A stretch of DNA of 17,920 bases from the NCBI GenBank assembly GCA_010021145.1, contig RGRP01000009.1, positions 1 through 17,920 of the forward strand, written 5' to 3'. Numbering within the stretch: position 1 is the first letter of the stretch; each line of letters begins with the position of its first letter. Position numbers and translations under genes: made by a program. Under the pieces are notes generated by a model. It ran no database searches. It saw only the letters and a program-made list of their open reading frames with translations, and was not told where the DNA came from. This DNA is from Candidatus Fonsibacter lacus. GTDB lineage: Bacteria; Pseudomonadota; Alphaproteobacteria; Pelagibacterales; Pelagibacteraceae. Of this stretch, positions 15,690 through 17,920 are shown piece by piece.

Positions 15690-15768
15690 TTAAAGACCTA
15701 GATCTTTCATGCAAAGACAAATAAATGACAAGTTTTAAAAATACAAAATAATTAAAATAAATAAAAAT

Positions 15769-16416
15769 ATGAATTTTGCAGCAAGTAACTTCTCTTTTTT
15801 CTCATTATTTTTTAAAGCAGATTTTGTAGTTAAATTTGTAATTATTATTTTAATTGCAGCATCAATATATTCTTGGGCAATAATAATTGAAAAATATAAA
15901 TTATTTAAAAAAATTAATGGGTCATCCTCAATATTTGAAGAACAGTTTTGGTCGTCAAAGTCAGCGGATAGTCTTTATAAAAAATTAGAAGGTTATAATG
16001 AAGATCCAATGGCGAATGTATTTAAAGCAGGTATGGACTTTATGATAAAAAATAAATCAAGATCAGCATCAGTTCAAGAAAGAGTTTTACAGGCTTTAAA
16101 CAGTTCAATAGATAAAGAGATGGAAATTGTAGAAAAAAAATTAACTTTTTTAGCTACCGTTGGTTCAACAGCGCCTTTTATAGGTTTGTTTGGAACTGTA
16201 TGGGGAATTATGAATTCATTTCAATCTATTGCCATTTCAAAAAATACAAGTCTTGCAATTGTAGCCCCTGGTATAGCAGAGGCATTATTTGCAACGGCGC
16301 TGGGATTATTAGCGGCGATACCAGCAGTTGTTGCCTATAATAAGTTTACTAGCGACTCTAGAAAATATTCAACACGTTTAGAAAATTTTAGCCAATCATT
16401 TATTTCTATTACATAA
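15769..16416 (+). CDS. tolQ: Tol-Pal system protein TolQ
   Basis: Proton-channel subunit that, with TolR, energises TolA for outer-membrane constriction. Three membrane helices are seen (about residues 18-40, 122-145 and 165-190). The conserved segments are LATVGSTAPFIGLFGTVWG, in helix 2, and PGIAEALFATALGLLAAIPAVVAYN, in helix 3. At 215 residues the C terminus is some 10-15 residues shorter than usual: after RLENFSQSFISIT it stops, where relatives go on with a short tail. The stop is immediately followed by the tolR ATG without a gap. The 79-base gap upstream holds no strong promoter boxes that I can single out. Confidence 0.95.
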   Translation: MNFAASNFSFFSLFFKADFVVKFVIIILIAASIYSWAIIIEKYKLFKKINGSSSIFEEQFWSSKSADSLYKKLEGYNEDPMANVFKAGMDFMIKNKSRSASVQERVLQALNSSIDKEMEIVEKKLTFLATVGSTAPFIGLFGTVWGIMNSFQSIAISKNTSLAIVAPGIAEALFATALGLLAAIPAVVAYNKFTSDSRKYSTRLENFSQSFISIT

Positions 16417-16851
16417 ATGGCTTTTAAAATTCAGAACAATAGATCTCGAAAACGAGAACCTATGAGTGAGATAAATGTTACTCCGTTTGTGGATGTAATG
16501 TTAGTTTTATTAATTATTTTTATGATCACAGCGCCAATGTTAACAGCGGGCGTCTCAGTTAATTTACCGGATAGTTCTGCAAATTCATTACCTGATGATA
16601 AAGAACCATTGACTCTTAGTATTAACGCAAAAGGAGAAACTTTTATTCAAGAAACTCAAGTTGAAACCAATCAACTAGTTCCTAAAATTTTAGCAATGTC
16701 TAAAAATAGAACTGATACTAGAATTTATGTAAGAGGCGATAAGGCTATAGATTATGGAAGAGTTATGGAAGTGATGGGGTTACTTTCCAGAGCTGGCTTT
16801 ACCAAAGTTGCTTTAATTTCAGGACCACCACTTTCTAAAAGTAAAAAATAA
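16417..16851 (+). CDS. tolR: Tol-Pal system protein TolR
   Basis: ExbD/TolR-type subunit with a single N-terminal membrane helix. The signature MSEINVTPFVDVMLVLLIIF at residues 16-35 contains the proton-path aspartate D26. The helix is followed by ITAPMLTAGVSVNLP and a periplasmic domain with YVRGDKAIDYGRVMEVM near its end. At 144 residues it is complete. It starts directly after the tolQ stop, and tolA begins 4 bases after its own stop, so translation of the three is likely coupled. Confidence 0.96.
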   Translation: MAFKIQNNRSRKREPMSEINVTPFVDVMLVLLIIFMITAPMLTAGVSVNLPDSSANSLPDDKEPLTLSINAKGETFIQETQVETNQLVPKILAMSKNRTDTRIYVRGDKAIDYGRVMEVMGLLSRAGFTKVALISGPPLSKSKK

Positions 16852-16855
16852 TGTC

Positions 16856-17662
16856 ATGCAAAAGAGTCTCAAGATTTCTTTTATAGCTCACTTTATTATT
16901 CTTATTATTAGTAGCATCACTTTACCTTTCCTAATGGGAAGAGTGCAGGCACCTTTAGTAATATCTGTAGATCTTGTTCAAATTGGAGATAGAACTAATA
17001 TCCCTTATGCTCCTAAAGTTTCTGATGGTGAAAAAACCGATAAAAAAATAAAAGATAGAGTTGTAACAGAACAGGCGCCACCTAAAATCGTGCCAAAAGA
17101 AAAACCAGACGCTGTACCTCTGCCAGAAAATATAAAAAAAATTAAAGAATTATTAGAAAAACGTCAGAATCCAGTTAAAGTTGAAGACTTAACAAAACAA
17201 ACATCTGAATTCGAAAAAAAAGAAATTTTTGATCCTAATAAAATTTCTGCACTTATAGACAAGTCAAAAAAAGATAATACAGAAGCTAATAATAAGCCTA
17301 GTTTAGAAGCAACGCAAAGCCAACAAAAAAATATTGTTACATCTAAACTTACAATAACTCAGGAGGACGCTATTAAAGCTCAAATATTTAAATGTTGGAA
17401 CATACCAATAGGACTTCCTTATAATGAAAATTTAACTGTTAGAATAAAAATTAAACTTAATCCCGACGGTTCACTAGTAAGCAGCGAGATTTTAGATCAA
17501 GCAAGAATGAATACAGCTGGCCAAACTTATTATAAGATATTAGCTGAGAGCGCATTAAGAGCTGTTAAATTGTGTAATCCTCTTAAAGTACCATCAACTG
17601 GTTATGAAAAGTGGAAGGAAATGCAATTAAACTTTGACGCAAAAGAAATGTTAAAAGGCTAA
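16856..17662 (+). CDS. tolA: Tol-Pal system protein TolA
   Basis: Envelope-spanning arm of the Tol system. It has an N-terminal membrane anchor (about residues 6-26, SFIAHFIILIISSITLPFL), a charged Lys/Glu/Pro-rich middle region (about 50-165) and a C-terminal TonB-like domain. That domain shows KAQIFKCWNIPIG, LTVRIKIKLNPDGSLVSSEI, ALRAVKLCNPLKVP and WKEMQLNFD. Two cysteines (in KCW and LCNPL) probably form the disulfide found in many TolA C-domains. It is 268 residues, shorter than the E. coli protein because the middle helix is brief. The ATG at 16856 is chosen because the ATG at 16851 meets a stop after 11 codons. Confidence 0.9.
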   Translation: MQKSLKISFIAHFIILIISSITLPFLMGRVQAPLVISVDLVQIGDRTNIPYAPKVSDGEKTDKKIKDRVVTEQAPPKIVPKEKPDAVPLPENIKKIKELLEKRQNPVKVEDLTKQTSEFEKKEIFDPNKISALIDKSKKDNTEANNKPSLEATQSQQKNIVTSKLTITQEDAIKAQIFKCWNIPIGLPYNENLTVRIKIKLNPDGSLVSSEILDQARMNTAGQTYYKILAESALRAVKLCNPLKVPSTGYEKWKEMQLNFDAKEMLKG

Positions 17663-17663
17663 T

Positions 17664-17920
17664 ATGAGATATAAAATTTTTAAAATTTTTGTATTATTTT
17701 TTATTTTAACAACAAAGTCTTTTGCGCTTGTTTCAGTTGATATTACAAGAGGGAATCTAGATCCTTTACCAACAGCTATTTCAGATTTTTATTTAGATTC
17801 AAAATTAGGAGATAATATAAAAAATTTAAAACTTGAAACTAAAATTCCTGAACTTATACAAAATAACTTAACAAGATCTGGTTTATTTTTTGCATTAGAA
17901 AAAAAATCTTTTATTCAAAG
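17664..17920 (+). CDS. tolB: Tol-Pal system protein TolB, N-terminal part (3' end outside window)
   Basis: Begins one base after the tolA stop and stays open to the window edge (85 complete codons). The first 21 residues, MRYKIFKIFVLFFILTTKSFA, form a clear Sec signal peptide with an SFA-type cleavage site. They are followed by LVSVDITRGNLDPLPTAI, which resembles the TolB N-terminal start (an ITxGxxxPxPIAI pattern) that contacts TolA, and by IPELIQNNLTRSGLFFAL. The beta-propeller lies beyond the window. Position after tolA makes the call secure. Confidence 0.93.
   Translation, partial: MRYKIFKIFVLFFILTTKSFALVSVDITRGNLDPLPTAISDFYLDSKLGDNIKNLKLETKIPELIQNNLTRSGLFFALEKKSFIQ

Noticed and set aside
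15690..15768. Possible hairpin (AAAGA/TCTTT) and promoter or small RNA between ybgC and tolQ
   Set aside because: The stem is only 5 bp with no convincing U-tract, and AT-rich sequence gives many such pairs; no clear -35/-10 pair could be chosen.

Overview
The window is a compact, strongly AT-rich bacterial chromosome segment with almost no intergenic space. Its gene content and order point to an alphaproteobacterium with a streamlined genome, most like the SAR11/Pelagibacterales type. The evidence is a COQ9-family protein, a TrcR (DUF1013) regulator, a DUF4164-like coiled-coil gene paired with zapA, the class I aldolase/pgk/tkt cluster, a zinc-free L31, and a tolQRAB operon preceded by yebC and ybgC. 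The taxonomic call is an inference from gene content; no rRNA is present.

Layout: (1) 1-2204, plus strand: the end of mreB, a damaged mreC, mreD (rod-shape system) and a COQ9-like gene for ubiquinone synthesis. (2) 2201-11649, minus strand: a long run of tightly packed genes. Read in the direction of transcription it is tkt, pgk, class I fructose-bisphosphate aldolase, thiE, efp, suhB, an MFS transporter, rpmE, trcR, purE, purK. It converges on the COQ9 gene with a 4-base overlap. (3) 11650-11723: a short divergent promoter region. (4) 11724-15689, plus strand: coiled-coil gene, zapA, 5-formyl-THF cyclo-ligase, YmdB-like phosphodiesterase, yebC-family regulator, a RuvC-fold nuclease of phage type, ybgC. 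(5) 15769-17920, plus strand: tolQ, tolR, tolA and the start of tolB, the Tol-Pal envelope system.

The most striking feature is that three conserved proteins have each lost an internal block while both flanks remain well conserved. MreC lacks roughly 60-80 residues and changes frame. Transketolase lacks about 35 residues and changes frame. The MFS transporter lacks about 100 residues in frame. In addition, gap is missing from its usual place between tkt and pgk, and ruvA/ruvB are missing between the RuvC-like gene and ybgC. Either this is a cluster of real deletions or the contig consensus is faulty at several AT-rich or homopolymer joins. Loss of function in both transketolase and MreC would be costly, so an assembly or amplification origin must be tested first.

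Two further observations look genuine at sequence level. The elongation factor P gene has lost the PGKGGA-type loop that carries the modified lysine. The ruvC position is occupied by a nuclease of the kind usually seen in phages. I found no mobile element, CRISPR array, tRNA, rRNA or clear new defence system. No stretch longer than 300 bases lacks a gene.
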